Assembly (NCBI GenBank): GCA_036015235.1
Contig: CP107926.1
Location: 1,054,001 to 1,118,000, forward strand
Direction of reading: 5' to 3'
DNA: 64,000 bases
Source of the DNA: Streptomyces sp. NBC_00433
Lineage (GTDB): Bacteria > Actinomycetota > Actinomycetes > Streptomycetales > Streptomycetaceae
Position 1 is the first letter of the stretch; every line of letters starts with the position of its first letter. Below the pieces are notes generated by a model. That model was not told the DNA's origin. It was given only the letters and a program-made list of their open reading frames with translations, and searched no databases. Positions 26,766-35,719 of this stretch are shown piece by piece. The position numbers and the translations under genes were made by a program.

Positions 26766-28943
26766 ATGTCCGATCTGTCCCGCCGTAAATTCCTGGGCGC
26801 CGCCGCCACCGTCACCGGTGCGGCCGCCGTCGGTGCCGCCTCGCCCGCCGCCGCCGCGACTTCCGGACACGGCGACGAGCACGACCACGGCCACGAGCAG
26901 GGCCACACCGATCACCGGCACGGTGACATCCGCGACATCAAGCACGTCGTCGTGATCATGCAGGAGAACCGCAGCTTCGACCACTACTTCGGCGCCCTCA
27001 AGGGAGTTCGCGGTTTCGGCGACCGCTCGACGATCCAGCTGCCCGGCGGGGCGTCCGTCTGGGAGCAGCCGAAGACGCCGACGGAGGGTGCCGAGACGCA
27101 GTACCCGTGGCGGCTGAGCGGCGCGAAGTCCTGGAGCGGCGACACCCCGCCGAGCGCCGAGCTCGGCGCGGCCAACTACGGCGGCACCAGCCACGGTTGG
27201 ACCGACCAGCACGGCGCCTGGTACGGCGGCCTCATGAACGGCTGGTATTACGCCAAGGGCGGCCCGACCACCCTGGGCTACCTCGACCGCAAGGACCTTC
27301 CTTTCCACTACGCCCTCGCCGACGCCTACACGGTGGGCGACGCCTACCACTGCTCCGTGCTCAGCGCGACCGGCCCGAACCGCACGTACCTGTGGGGCGG
27401 CACGATCAACGCCGACAAGAAGCACGGGACCTTCACGGCCAACGACGGCGGTGACGAGCGGGACAAGTTCCTGCCCTGGGAGTCCTACGCGGAGACGCTC
27501 CAGAAGGCGGGCACCAGCTGGCGGGTCTACCAGTGCGCCGACGACTACGGCGACAACGGCCTGGAGTACTTCAACACCTTCGCCAAGCTCGACCCCACGC
27601 AGGGCGGCACGGCCGCACCGGGCAACGTCTACTACGACAACGGTGTCAAGAACGTCCCCGAGCCGGCCACCGGGCTCGCGGGCAATGCCGACAACATCAA
27701 CGCCGCGATCCGCGCCGACGTGCTGAACGGCACGCTGCCGCAGGTCAGCTGGGTCGTCAACAACCAGTTCTTCTCGGAGCACCCGGTCACCTCCCCGAGC
27801 AACGGCGCGTACTTCCTGCGCGGGGTCCTCGAAGCGCTCAACGCCGACCCCGACGTCTTCAACTCGACCCTGGTGATCGTCAACTACGACGAGAACGACG
27901 GCCAGTTCGACCACGTCGCGCCGCCGGTCCCGGCGCCGGGCGAGGGCGACGAGTTCGTTTCGGGCACCATGGCGCAGTACGGCGTCACCCAGCCGCTCCC
28001 GGTCGGCCTCGGCTTCCGGGTGCCGCTGATCCTCATCTCGCCCTGGACCCGCGGCGGCTGGGTGACCTCCGAGGTCTCCGACCACACGTCGGTCATCCAG
28101 TTCCTGGAGAAGTGGACCACCGCGCTGGGGATGCCGGCCGTCTCCCCCAACATCAGCAAGTGGCGGCGCAAGGTCTCCGGTGACCTCACCGGCGCCTTCG
28201 ACTTCAGCTCGCCGGTCTACGGGCTGCCGCACCTGCCCGACACCGGTGAGCTGATCCCCGAGACCCGCTACACCCCGCTGCCGGGCGACAACACGATGCC
28301 CACCCAGGAGAAGGGCACGAAGCGGGCCCGCCCGCTTCCCTACCAGCCCAACGCCCACCTGACCGGCTTCGCCCACGGCAGCGCCCAGCTGGCCTTCAGC
28401 AACGACGCGCCGTTCGTCACCAAGGCCAGCCACTTCACCGTCTACAACAACCTGGGCGGCTTCCCGACGCTGGCCGACTACCCGGCCAGGTTCCCCGGCC
28501 AGTACACCGTCGCTGCCAAGGGCACGGCCACCGGTGCCGGCCCGGTCGGCTCCGCCGAGGGCGACACCGCGTACGACCTGACCGTCACCGGGCCGAACCG
28601 GTTCCTGCGCCGCTTCGTCGGCGACACGGCCGCCGCGGGCAAGGACCTCGTCGTCGAGGTGAGCTACTACGACGGCAGGTCGACCGGGCACCCGAAGCTG
28701 AAGCTGACGCTGCACAACAACAGCCACAAGCCGGTGACCTTCACCGGCAGGCACAACCACTACGTCTCCTGCGCCCCGGAGCGGGTGCGGGTCGCCGCGC
28801 GCGGCAGCAAGACGTGGGTGGTCGACGCGGTGGACACCAGCGACGGCTGGTACGACGTGACCGTCACGGCCGACAGCGACCACACCTGGTCGCAGCGCTT
28901 CACCGGCCACCTGGAGACCGGCAAGGCCAGCGTCACCGGCTGA
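26766..28943 (+). CDS. Tat-exported phosphocholine-type phospholipase C
   Basis: The product is 725 aa; GAAGGA precedes ATG 26766. A Tat signal (SRRKFLGAAATVTG) is followed by a His-rich linker (seven His in residues 34-53), then the phosphoesterase domain: HVVVIMQENRSFDHYFG with the metal-binding Glu/Asn, GPNRTYLWGG, YDENDGQFDHVAPP, and SPWTRGGWVTSEVSDHTSVIQFLE. Two C-terminal beta domains (about 560-640 and 645-725) are typical of bacterial PlcC-type enzymes. It cleaves phosphatidylcholine-like lipids outside the cell, probably for phosphate. Its 3' end overlaps the convergent gltD by 11 bases. Confidence 0.93.
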   Translation: MSDLSRRKFLGAAATVTGAAAVGAASPAAAATSGHGDEHDHGHEQGHTDHRHGDIRDIKHVVVIMQENRSFDHYFGALKGVRGFGDRSTIQLPGGASVWEQPKTPTEGAETQYPWRLSGAKSWSGDTPPSAELGAANYGGTSHGWTDQHGAWYGGLMNGWYYAKGGPTTLGYLDRKDLPFHYALADAYTVGDAYHCSVLSATGPNRTYLWGGTINADKKHGTFTANDGGDERDKFLPWESYAETLQKAGTSWRVYQCADDYGDNGLEYFNTFAKLDPTQGGTAAPGNVYYDNGVKNVPEPATGLAGNADNINAAIRADVLNGTLPQVSWVVNNQFFSEHPVTSPSNGAYFLRGVLEALNADPDVFNSTLVIVNYDENDGQFDHVAPPVPAPGEGDEFVSGTMAQYGVTQPLPVGLGFRVPLILISPWTRGGWVTSEVSDHTSVIQFLEKWTTALGMPAVSPNISKWRRKVSGDLTGAFDFSSPVYGLPHLPDTGELIPETRYTPLPGDNTMPTQEKGTKRARPLPYQPNAHLTGFAHGSAQLAFSNDAPFVTKASHFTVYNNLGGFPTLADYPARFPGQYTVAAKGTATGAGPVGSAEGDTAYDLTVTGPNRFLRRFVGDTAAAGKDLVVEVSYYDGRSTGHPKLKLTLHNNSHKPVTFTGRHNHYVSCAPERVRVAARGSKTWVVDAVDTSDGWYDVTVTADSDHTWSQRFTGHLETGKASVTG

Positions 28944-30507
28944 CCCGGCACGCATCGCGGCCGGCCCTTCCCGCCGTCCCCCAGGGACGGCGGGAAGGGC
29001 CGCATAACACGGTGAAGGGGCTGTCGTCGGGGGTGACGGGGGCGGGGAGGGCCGTGGTGCCGGTCAGGTAGCGGTCGGCGGCGGCCGCGGCGGAGCGCCC
29101 CTCGGCGATGGCCCACACCACGAGGGACTGGCCGCGGCCCGCGTCGCCCGCCACGAAGACCCCGTCCGCGGGGTCCGTCCCGTCCGCGGGGTCGGCGGGC
29201 TTCGCCCCGAAGCCGCCGTCGCGTGCGATGTTCCCCCGGCCGTCCAGCGACAGCCCGAGCTGCTCCAGCAGGCCCGTGCCGCGTTCCGTTCCCGAGAACC
29301 CCAGGGCGAGCAGCACCAGCTCCGCCGGGATCAACCGCTCGGTGCCGGGCCGGGGACGCCGCACACCGGGTTCCACCTCGGTCAGGTGCAGGGCACGCAC
29401 CTGGCCGGTCGCGCTCCCCTCGAAGCGCAGGGTGGCGGCGGAGAAGACCCGCGGATCGCTGCCCGCCCGCCCCCGGGCCTCCTCGTGGGCGTGCGAGATC
29501 CGGTAGACCTTCGGATACGTCGGCCAGGGCTCGGCCTCCGGCCGGGTCACCTCCGGCTCCGGGTTGATGTCCAGCTGCACCGCCGAGGCCGCGCCCTGGC
29601 GCAGGACCGTGCCCAGGCAGTCGGAGCCGGTGTCCCCGCCGCCGATGATGACGACGTGCTTGCCCTCGGCGCTGATCGGCGACTCGTCGCGGTCGCCCTC
29701 CGTGACGTGGTTGGCGAGGGTCAGGTACTCCATGGCCTGGTGGATGCCGGACAGGCTCCTGCCGGGCACGGGTAGCTCCCGCTGCTCCCCGGCTCCCACG
29801 GCGACGACCACCGCGTCGTGCCGGCGCGCGAGATCGGTGGCGTCGACGTCGCCGCCGATGTCCATTCCGGTGCGGAAGGTGGTGCCCTCGGCCCGCATCT
29901 GCCCGATCCGCCGGTCGAGCTGGTGCTTCTCCATCTTGAACGAGGGGATGCCGTAGCGGAGCAGCCCGCCGATGCGGTCGGAGCGCTCGTAGACGGCCAC
30001 GGTGTGTCCCTGGCGGGTGAGCTGCTGGGCCGCGGCGAGCCCGGCGGGCCCGGAGCCGACGACGGCGACGCTCTTCTCGCTGAGCCTTTCCGGCGGCTGC
30101 GGCTCGGCGTATCCCCGCTCCCATATCTGATCGGCGATCGCCTGCTCGACGTTCTTGATCGTCACCGGCTCGGCATTGATGGCCAGCACGCACGCGTCCT
30201 CGCACGGGGCCGGGCAGAGCCGCCCGGTGAATTCCGGGAAGTTGTTCGTCGCGTGCAGCCGCTCGGCGGCGGCCTCCCAGTCGCCGTGGGCGGCGTAGAC
30301 ATTCCACTCCGGGATGAGGTTTCCCAGCGGGCAGCCGTTGTGGCAGAAGGGGATGCCGCAGTCCATGCAGCGCGCGGCCTGCTCGGACACGACGGGAAGC
30401 AGCGCCTGGCCGGCGTACACCTCGTTCCAGTCCCCCAGCCGTTCCTCGACGGGGCGGGGCGCAACCGCCCGGCGGGGGTATTTCAGGAAGCCGTAGATAT
30501 CTGTCAT
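28933..30507 (-). CDS. gltD: glutamate synthase small (beta) subunit
   Basis: The product is 524 aa. The N-terminal 4Fe-4S cysteines appear as CMDCGIPFCHNGCPLGN and CPAPCEDACV. The FAD site is VAVVGSGPAGLAAA (~147-160), the NADPH site VVIIGGGDTGSDCLG and the C-terminal FAD contact VFVAGDAGRGQSLVVWAIAEGR. GltD passes electrons from NADPH to GltB in glutamine-dependent glutamate synthesis. The normal C-terminus ends near APVTPDDSPFTV; here the next codon is TTA (29005-29007) rather than a stop, and 23 further codons run through the terminator stem. No gltB lies beside it: the upstream gene is divergent. It may be a second or displaced copy. Confidence 0.93.
   Translation of the reverse strand: MTDIYGFLKYPRRAVAPRPVEERLGDWNEVYAGQALLPVVSEQAARCMDCGIPFCHNGCPLGNLIPEWNVYAAHGDWEAAAERLHATNNFPEFTGRLCPAPCEDACVLAINAEPVTIKNVEQAIADQIWERGYAEPQPPERLSEKSVAVVGSGPAGLAAAQQLTRQGHTVAVYERSDRIGGLLRYGIPSFKMEKHQLDRRIGQMRAEGTTFRTGMDIGGDVDATDLARRHDAVVVAVGAGEQRELPVPGRSLSGIHQAMEYLTLANHVTEGDRDESPISAEGKHVVIIGGGDTGSDCLGTVLRQGAASAVQLDINPEPEVTRPEAEPWPTYPKVYRISHAHEEARGRAGSDPRVFSAATLRFEGSATGQVRALHLTEVEPGVRRPRPGTERLIPAELVLLALGFSGTERGTGLLEQLGLSLDGRGNIARDGGFGAKPADPADGTDPADGVFVAGDAGRGQSLVVWAIAEGRSAAAAADRYLTGTTALPAPVTPDDSPFTVLCGPSRRPWGTAGRAGRDACRVSR
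28963..29001. terminator. strong bidirectional hairpin terminator lying inside the 3' end of gltD
   Basis: A perfect 18-bp inverted repeat (28963-28980 / 28984-29001) with a 3-nt loop lies just after the phospholipase stop. The gltD reading frame passes through it because its expected stop is missing. Confidence 0.85.
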
Positions 30508-30784
30508 GCGGCGCCTCTGGAGCCCACTCGCGGAATCGCGGTCCCTTCCCAGCGTACGACGCCGTGGCCGCGGCGCGGGGCGCCACGGTGTGGGACCCCT
30601 CGCGTACGTCCGGCAGGCAGCCCGGGGTGGCGGAAGCGGTGCGGGCCTGCGTACGTGCAGCCGTCACCGAAGTCCCCATGCGGCACCCCGGTTGACAGCA
30701 CACGCCAATGCCGTCGAGGCGCGGACAGGGGCGGGCCGTTCTGGCAGGCTGAGAAACCGGCGACAGCGGGTTCAAGGGGGCGTC

Positions 30785-32848
30785 TTGCACAGATGGGGTC
30801 GCTCGCTCCTCCTGGCGACCGCTGTGCTGCTCCCCGTCTGGGGATCAGCGGTACTTGCCTGCGCGGAGCCGGCGCGGGCGGATTCCGTACCCGCCCGGAC
30901 CCTCACCGAGACCTGGTCCGGAGGCTCCGCGATCACCATAGGGTGGGACCGCTCGAAGAGCACGGCGTCCATCACGGCGGTCTCGACGCTCCACGTCCCC
31001 GCGCGCTCGGCGATCCTGGCCGGCCTGCGGTCGGGGACGCGGTACATGTACCCCTCGGACCTCCCCCTCGCACCCGTCGTCACGTGCCCGGAGGACTACG
31101 GGCCTGACTCCTGCTGGGAATCCTCGCTGCTGACGAACGACGTGGTGACAGTCGACGTCGACCAGCCGGACACGGCGGGTGCGGCCACGCTGACCGTCAC
31201 GGAACGCCTCTGGGCGAGACGTCCGTCGATATCGCGCGACTACTACCCCGATCTCCATCTGGACCTGGATCCCGTCGCGTCGAACCGGGACTACGCGGTG
31301 TCGTTCGCGACGTGGACCACCACGATCACCGCACCCGGTTGGCACGTCACCACGGCGACCGGGCCGGTAGCCGCCGAGACAACCTCGTCGGTGGCCTTCA
31401 CCGTCCGCACGGCCGACCCGCTGCCCGGCGGCCCCTCGAAGGCCGGGCCCTCGGAATCCGGCGACAGTCCCAGCACGGCGCAAGGCGAGGTCTTCCTCGG
31501 TTCCCCGCACCCGATCACCCCCATGTACACATGGCCCGACCTGGAGTTGGGCTTTCTCGATTGGCTCACCGGGGCGACGTTGCTCTGGGCCCTCGCGCTC
31601 GTCGTGAGGAACGCGGTCGAATCTCCCGCGGGGTGGCCCGGACTCCTCGGCGCGTCCAAGCCGGCGCGGTACGCCCTGGGGGCCCTCGGAGTCCTCGGGG
31701 TTTTCTTGGCGGCCGTGGCGGTGGACCTACCCGGCTACGGCCTCTTGTGGTTCCTCGGCGGGGCGGTCGGCCTCGCACTGGGAGTGATCCACCTCCTGGA
31801 GGACCCGCCCGATCCGCGGCAGTGGCGGGGCAATGCCGGCGCCGTCTGTGTCGGACTGCTCGTCTGGGCCGCCGCGGAGAGCACCGGAGCGCCCCCGGCG
31901 TACGCGCTCTCCCACTGGGGGACGGGACTCGGCGTCCTGATGGCCGGCGGGTTGTCCGCCACCTTCCTCCTCGCCGACTCCGAGGAGCCGGCCGCCCGGC
32001 GGCTCCAGCGCGTCTCGGGCGCGGGGCACGCACGGCTGCTCGGCCGGTGGATCGCGGCCCGCCTGGTGAGCGACAGCAGAGCCGACCTGCAGAAGTCGGC
32101 GCGCGGCGCCATCGCCGAAGGGTCCTTGTCGGCGCAGGACTTCGTCCGGCGGTGGTCGGAACTGGAAATACCGGGCCGGCACGGCTCGCCGGCGGACCGC
32201 CTGCGCCGTATCAGGCGGTCCGCCCTCGGTTCCGCGGGAGGGGCGACACCCGTGGCGGGCGCGGTGACCGGGGCCGCGTACGCCCTGCTGCTCGCGCTTC
32301 CCTGGTCGGCGTTCGAGGCGCTGGGCAAGCCGGCCGCGACCGGCTGGTCCTATCCGCTGTTCGGCAGCTTCCCCGCCCAGGCGGTGCTCGTCCTGCACTG
32401 GAGCGTCTACGGGTTCGTCTACGGCCACCTTTATCCGTGGGTGCGGGGAAGTTCGCCGGTCGCCAAGGCCATGTCCCTGTCGGCGGTGGTCATACCCGCC
32501 GAGGTGCTGCCCGTCGTGGCCTGGGCCTGGGACGACCACACCTCGACCGACCCGGGCCCCGTGTCCTCACTGCTGCTGCCCTGCGTGGCCCTGCTCGGCC
32601 AGTCGCTGATCGTCTGCCTGGGCCTCGGACTGCTCTGGGAGCGCCGCCTCGCCCTCGCCGGCGGGCTGCGCTGGGGCCAGCTGCGCAACCTGCGCACCTT
32701 CTCCTCCGCGTCGGTCCCCGCCGTCACCGTGCTGGTCGCCGCGACGACGGCCTTCGCCACCGCGATCGCCGGCACCTGGGCGCAGGCGGTCACCCATCCT
32801 CCGCCGAGCCCGCAGGTCACAGCGCCGGCCGACCCGCAGCGCGGCTGA
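30785..32848 (+). CDS. large membrane protein, Streptomyces-specific type (DUF6185-like)
   Basis: The product is 687 aa from TTG 30785, with CAAGGGGG upstream; the frame is open further left but lacks a start. A signal peptide (residues 1-32) precedes a ~220-residue extracellular beta-rich domain containing a Cys pair (VVTCPEDYGPDSCW). About ten transmembrane helices in two groups flank a cytoplasmic Arg-rich segment (about 390-500) with RADLQKSARGAIAEGSLSAQDFVRRW. This matches my memory of large Streptomyces membrane proteins called DUF6185, but that is not verified. No function can be assigned. Confidence 0.75.
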   Translation: MHRWGRSLLLATAVLLPVWGSAVLACAEPARADSVPARTLTETWSGGSAITIGWDRSKSTASITAVSTLHVPARSAILAGLRSGTRYMYPSDLPLAPVVTCPEDYGPDSCWESSLLTNDVVTVDVDQPDTAGAATLTVTERLWARRPSISRDYYPDLHLDLDPVASNRDYAVSFATWTTTITAPGWHVTTATGPVAAETTSSVAFTVRTADPLPGGPSKAGPSESGDSPSTAQGEVFLGSPHPITPMYTWPDLELGFLDWLTGATLLWALALVVRNAVESPAGWPGLLGASKPARYALGALGVLGVFLAAVAVDLPGYGLLWFLGGAVGLALGVIHLLEDPPDPRQWRGNAGAVCVGLLVWAAAESTGAPPAYALSHWGTGLGVLMAGGLSATFLLADSEEPAARRLQRVSGAGHARLLGRWIAARLVSDSRADLQKSARGAIAEGSLSAQDFVRRWSELEIPGRHGSPADRLRRIRRSALGSAGGATPVAGAVTGAAYALLLALPWSAFEALGKPAATGWSYPLFGSFPAQAVLVLHWSVYGFVYGHLYPWVRGSSPVAKAMSLSAVVIPAEVLPVVAWAWDDHTSTDPGPVSSLLLPCVALLGQSLIVCLGLGLLWERRLALAGGLRWGQLRNLRTFSSASVPAVTVLVAATTAFATAIAGTWAQAVTHPPPSPQVTAPADPQRG

Positions 32849-32884
32849 CGCACCGGCGCGAGTGCGGTGCCTCCCCCGACGGCC

Positions 32885-33391
32885 TCAGGACAGCCGTTCG
32901 TCCAGGCGGCGCAGATTGCGTTTCTGCTTGCGGTAGCCGAGGACGGCGAAGCCGTCGAAGACCACCACCGCGGCGACCAGCGGAAGAGCCGCCGTCCAGC
33001 TGCGCGAGGCGATGGCGAGTCCCGCGATGGCCAGCAGGAGCACGCTGAAGACAGGCATCGTCCAGCGCACCCGCTTCAGCTGCCGGCGCCGGCGGCCCAT
33101 CAGGCCGCGCATCTGCTCCTGCTGTGCCGTGTCGTCAGGCGTCTGCCCCTTGGCGAGCATCCGGTTCAGCGCCGGGATGTCCGCGTCCTGGTCGCCGGCC
33201 GCGCGCAGGTCGCGGGAGCGCCGTCTCCGGTAGGTCCAGACTCCGATTCCCGCGTAGACGAAGGCGTTCAGCACAGCGCCGATCAGCGAGCGGCCGGGCC
33301 GGAAGGCCAGCAGGATGCCGGTGTCGAGGACGACCAGCACCGCCGCCCACAGCCACAGGTGCCGGTCGATCCAGCGATTCAGACCCTTCAC
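32885..33391 (-). CDS. four-helix membrane protein of unknown function
   Basis: The product is 168 aa from GTG 33391 with GGGAGG upstream. Two N-terminal transmembrane helices (residues 11-52), a basic cytoplasmic loop of ~55 residues (TYRRRRSRDLRAAGDQDAD...) and two more helices (~108-150) end in a basic tail. Convergent with the large membrane protein gene. No family recognised. Confidence 0.75.
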   Translation of the reverse strand: MKGLNRWIDRHLWLWAAVLVVLDTGILLAFRPGRSLIGAVLNAFVYAGIGVWTYRRRRSRDLRAAGDQDADIPALNRMLAKGQTPDDTAQQEQMRGLMGRRRRQLKRVRWTMPVFSVLLLAIAGLAIASRSWTAALPLVAAVVVFDGFAVLGYRKQKRNLRRLDERLS

Positions 33392-33617
33392 GGAACCTCC
33401 CGGGTTCGATTCCTGCGAGGTCGGCTACCCCGGGGGGCGCCGGGCACGGAGCCCTACGCCCGAAGTACGCGCGGCGGTGTAGACGCACCGGGCCGGCGGG
33501 CGCCGCCCGTACCGGGAGGACGGTGCCGGACCACGCGGGGTCGCCTTCCGTGTCGTGGCCGCCGATATAGGGGGCAGGTGCAAGGCACGGGATCCCGGCG
33601 GCGCGGAGGTTGCACAG

Positions 33618-33950
33618 ATGAACGACACGGAGTGGTTGCTCGTCGCCCTGCTGGCCGTGGTCGCGGTCGTCACGCTGGCGATCGCGATCAGGGTGCTGCT
33701 CAAGCTCGTCCGCTCACGGCGGCTGCTGAAGGACTCCGGCATCCCGATGTCCACCAAGACGATGTTCTGGGGATCCATCGTCTATCTCGTCTGGCCCGTG
33801 GACCTGCTGCCGGACCCCATCTACCTCGACGACATCGGCTTCCTGCTGCTGGCCCTGCGCTCCCTGCACGCGGCCGCCAGGAAGGCGGGCGTACGCTACG
33901 CGCTCCCCGCGGCTGAGCGGGGTGAAGCGGGCCGCAAGGCGCGCAAGTAG
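33618..33950 (+). CDS. YkvA/DUF1232-type small membrane protein
   Basis: The product is 110 aa; ATG 33618 follows CGGAGG. An N-terminal helix (WLLVALLAVVAVVTLAIAIRVLL) precedes the DUF1232 signature WGSIVYLVWPVDLLPDPIYLDDIGFLLLALRSL. The DLxPD...DD pattern is diagnostic. Function is unknown. The C-terminus is basic. Confidence 0.88.
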   Translation: MNDTEWLLVALLAVVAVVTLAIAIRVLLKLVRSRRLLKDSGIPMSTKTMFWGSIVYLVWPVDLLPDPIYLDDIGFLLLALRSLHAAARKAGVRYALPAAERGEAGRKARK

Positions 33951-34001
33951 GCACGAGCGGCGGGGCGCCGGGCACGGCGCCACCCTTCCCTTCGGCGCGG
34001 A

Positions 34002-34412
34002 CTACCAGTCCAGCTCGGCCCGTACGGTCTTGCCGCCCGGCCGTGGGTCGACATGCACCCGGCGGGCGAGGCTCTGGACGATGAACCAGCCGCGGCCGCC
34101 GGTCCGGTCGGGGGTCCGCGCGCGCGGGAGGCTGGGGCTGGTGTCCCGCACGCTGATCCCGATCCCGCCGGGCAGCAGGCCGACCCTCAGGGTGAGCGGC
34201 CCGGGGGCGTGGCGGACGGCATTGGTGACCAGTTCGGAGACCACCAGCAGGACGTCGCCGTGGAAGGTGCCGCGGCCGTGCGGGGCGTGGTGGCGCAGGA
34301 AGAGGTCGGCGGCATCCCGCGCCTCGGCGATGCAGCCGGACGAGCCGTCGAAGTCCACGCGCACTTCCGGGGGAAGAGCGTCGTCGTACGGAATGGCCGG
34401 CGGGAGTTCCAT
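34002..34412 (-). CDS. RsbW-like serine kinase/ATP-binding anti-sigma factor
   Basis: The product is 136 aa from ATG 34412, behind GGAAAGGG; a longer frame to 34544 exists but its N-terminus looks random. The GHKL fold motifs are visible: N-box VVSELVTNAVRHAPG, G1-like VRDTSPSLP, G2 GGRGWFIVQSLA, and a closing GGKTVRAEL strand. Such proteins bind SigB/SigF-type sigma factors and phosphorylate STAS antagonists. A STAS gene lies divergently 277 bases away and a SigB-type sigma factor 2.5 kb away, so a local partner switch is likely. Confidence 0.87.
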   Translation of the reverse strand: MELPPAIPYDDALPPEVRVDFDGSSGCIAEARDAADLFLRHHAPHGRGTFHGDVLLVVSELVTNAVRHAPGPLTLRVGLLPGGIGISVRDTSPSLPRARTPDRTGGRGWFIVQSLARRVHVDPRPGGKTVRAELDW

Positions 34413-34615
34413 CCGGACGCCCTTTCCGCTGAGAGTCCCACCGCCCGAGCACTTCACCACTGTCTGTGACCACCCCGTCGTCCTGCCGGGACATCCGTCC
34501 CTGTCGCTTCCCCCAACCAGCGTACCCAGCTTGCGTTTTCGCATCCCCAGTCATGGGCTTTTGCGGTGGTACGCCCGGTGTGTCGTGGTGATCCGCCGGG
34601 AGGACGGCTTTCCTT

Positions 34616-34633
34616 CTAGTGCATTGTCACTAG
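34616..34633. promoter_or_regulatory. inverted repeat in front of the STAS operon
   Basis: CTAGTG-CATTGT-CACTAG is a perfect 6-6-6 inverted repeat. The bases after it include TAGTCT (34631-34636), a possible -10 box, so a bound factor would cover the promoter. Confidence 0.4.
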
Positions 34634-34688
34634 TCTGGGGTGGTGCCAACAGCTCAATGTGGGGTTGCCGCATGAGAGAAGACGTCGC

Positions 34689-35036
34689 GTGATCGGCCCG
34701 TCGTTCCGCGTCGGCGCCGCACTCGACGCCGGTATGCCCCGCCTCCGGCTCCTCGGCGAGCTGGACCTCGACGGGACCGCGGATCTGCGGGCCGCGCTGG
34801 CCGAGTGCTTCGCGCGGCGGCCGGACCGTGTCGTGGTCGACATGCGGGGCCTGCGCTTCTGCGACTGCGCGGGGCTCAACGTGCTGCTGGAGGCCAAGGC
34901 CACGGCGGACAGCATCGGCACCGAGCTGCGCATGGAGGGCGCCTGCCCGCAGGTGGCCCGGCTGTTCGCCCTCACCGGCGCCGGCGGACTGCTGTACCGC
35001 GCCGGCGTGCCGCGTCTGCCACCGAGGATCGCCTGA
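34689..35036 (+). CDS. STAS-domain anti-sigma factor antagonist, phosphosite altered
   Basis: The product is 115 aa from GTG 34689 (GAGAAG upstream; GTG 34659 is an alternative). It is a single STAS domain: PRLRLLGELDLDGTADLRAAL, then VVVDMRGLRFCDCAGLNVLLEA. In RsbV/SpoIIAA the loop reads DSSG or DCSG with a phosphorylated Ser; here it is D59-C60-A61-G62, so no Ser/Thr is available at the usual site. It may be constitutively active toward the anti-sigma factor. The stop overlaps the start of the response-regulator gene by one base. Confidence 0.88.
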   Translation: MIGPSFRVGAALDAGMPRLRLLGELDLDGTADLRAALAECFARRPDRVVVDMRGLRFCDCAGLNVLLEAKATADSIGTELRMEGACPQVARLFALTGAGGLLYRAGVPRLPPRIA

Positions 35037-35719
35037 TGCCCGCCGCACCGCCGAACGCACCGGCCGCCGCGCCGCGTTCCGCCGGTGAGCCCGTCACCAT
35101 CCTGCTCGTCGAGGACCACGACATGGTGGCCGAGGCCATCCGGCTCGCCCTCGACAGCACCGGCGACCTGGAAGTGGTCGGCCGCAGCCTGTCGGTGGAG
35201 GAGGCGCTGGCGGACGTCGCCCGGCTGCGCCCGGCCGTGGTGGTGCTGGACCGGCGGCTGCCCGACGGTGACGGCATCGCCGCCATCGGCCCGCTCAAGG
35301 CCGCCGCGCCCGGCACCCGCGTCCTGGTGCTGACCGGCGAGGCGACACCGGCGGTGGCCGCCCGCGTCGCCGCGGCAGGCGGCTCGGGACTCATACTCAA
35401 GGTCGGCAGCCTGGGAGAGCTCAAGGACGGAGTACGCCTGGTGGCGGCGGGCGAGGTCGCCTTCAGCAAGGGCCTGCTCGGCGAAGCGCTGGAGCGGCTG
35501 ACCGGGCAGTCCGCCGACCTGGGCAGCACCCTCACCCCGCGCGAGCGCGAGACCCTCGACCTGCTCGGCGACGGCCTGGGCACCGCCGAGATCAGCCGGC
35601 GGCTCGGCGTGGCCCTCAACACCGCGCGCAACCATGTCCAGCGCGTCCTGGAGAAGCTCGGCGCCCGCTCCCAGCTGGAAGCGGTCGCCGTGGCCCGCCG
35701 CGAGGGCCTGCTCCGGTGA
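35036..35719 (+). CDS. NarL/LuxR-family response regulator
   Basis: The product is 227 aa. The receiver domain (21-140) has VEDHDMVAEA, phosphoacceptor D72 in VVVLDRRLPDGDG, T-like LTGEA and the Lys of LILKVGS. The C-terminal LuxR helix-turn-helix (~165-225) reads LTPRERETLDLLGDGLGTAEISRRLGVALNTARNHVQRVLEKLGARSQLEAV. It overlaps the STAS gene upstream (TGATG) and the kinase gene downstream (GTGA), so all three are co-translated. Targets may include the sigma gene beyond. Confidence 0.95.
   Translation: MPAAPPNAPAAAPRSAGEPVTILLVEDHDMVAEAIRLALDSTGDLEVVGRSLSVEEALADVARLRPAVVVLDRRLPDGDGIAAIGPLKAAAPGTRVLVLTGEATPAVAARVAAAGGSGLILKVGSLGELKDGVRLVAAGEVAFSKGLLGEALERLTGQSADLGSTLTPRERETLDLLGDGLGTAEISRRLGVALNTARNHVQRVLEKLGARSQLEAVAVARREGLLR

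Noticed and set aside
34672-34692. Six-codon leader frame (MREDVA) overlapping the STAS start
   Set aside because: No ribosome site of its own; chance overlap is as likely as a leader peptide.
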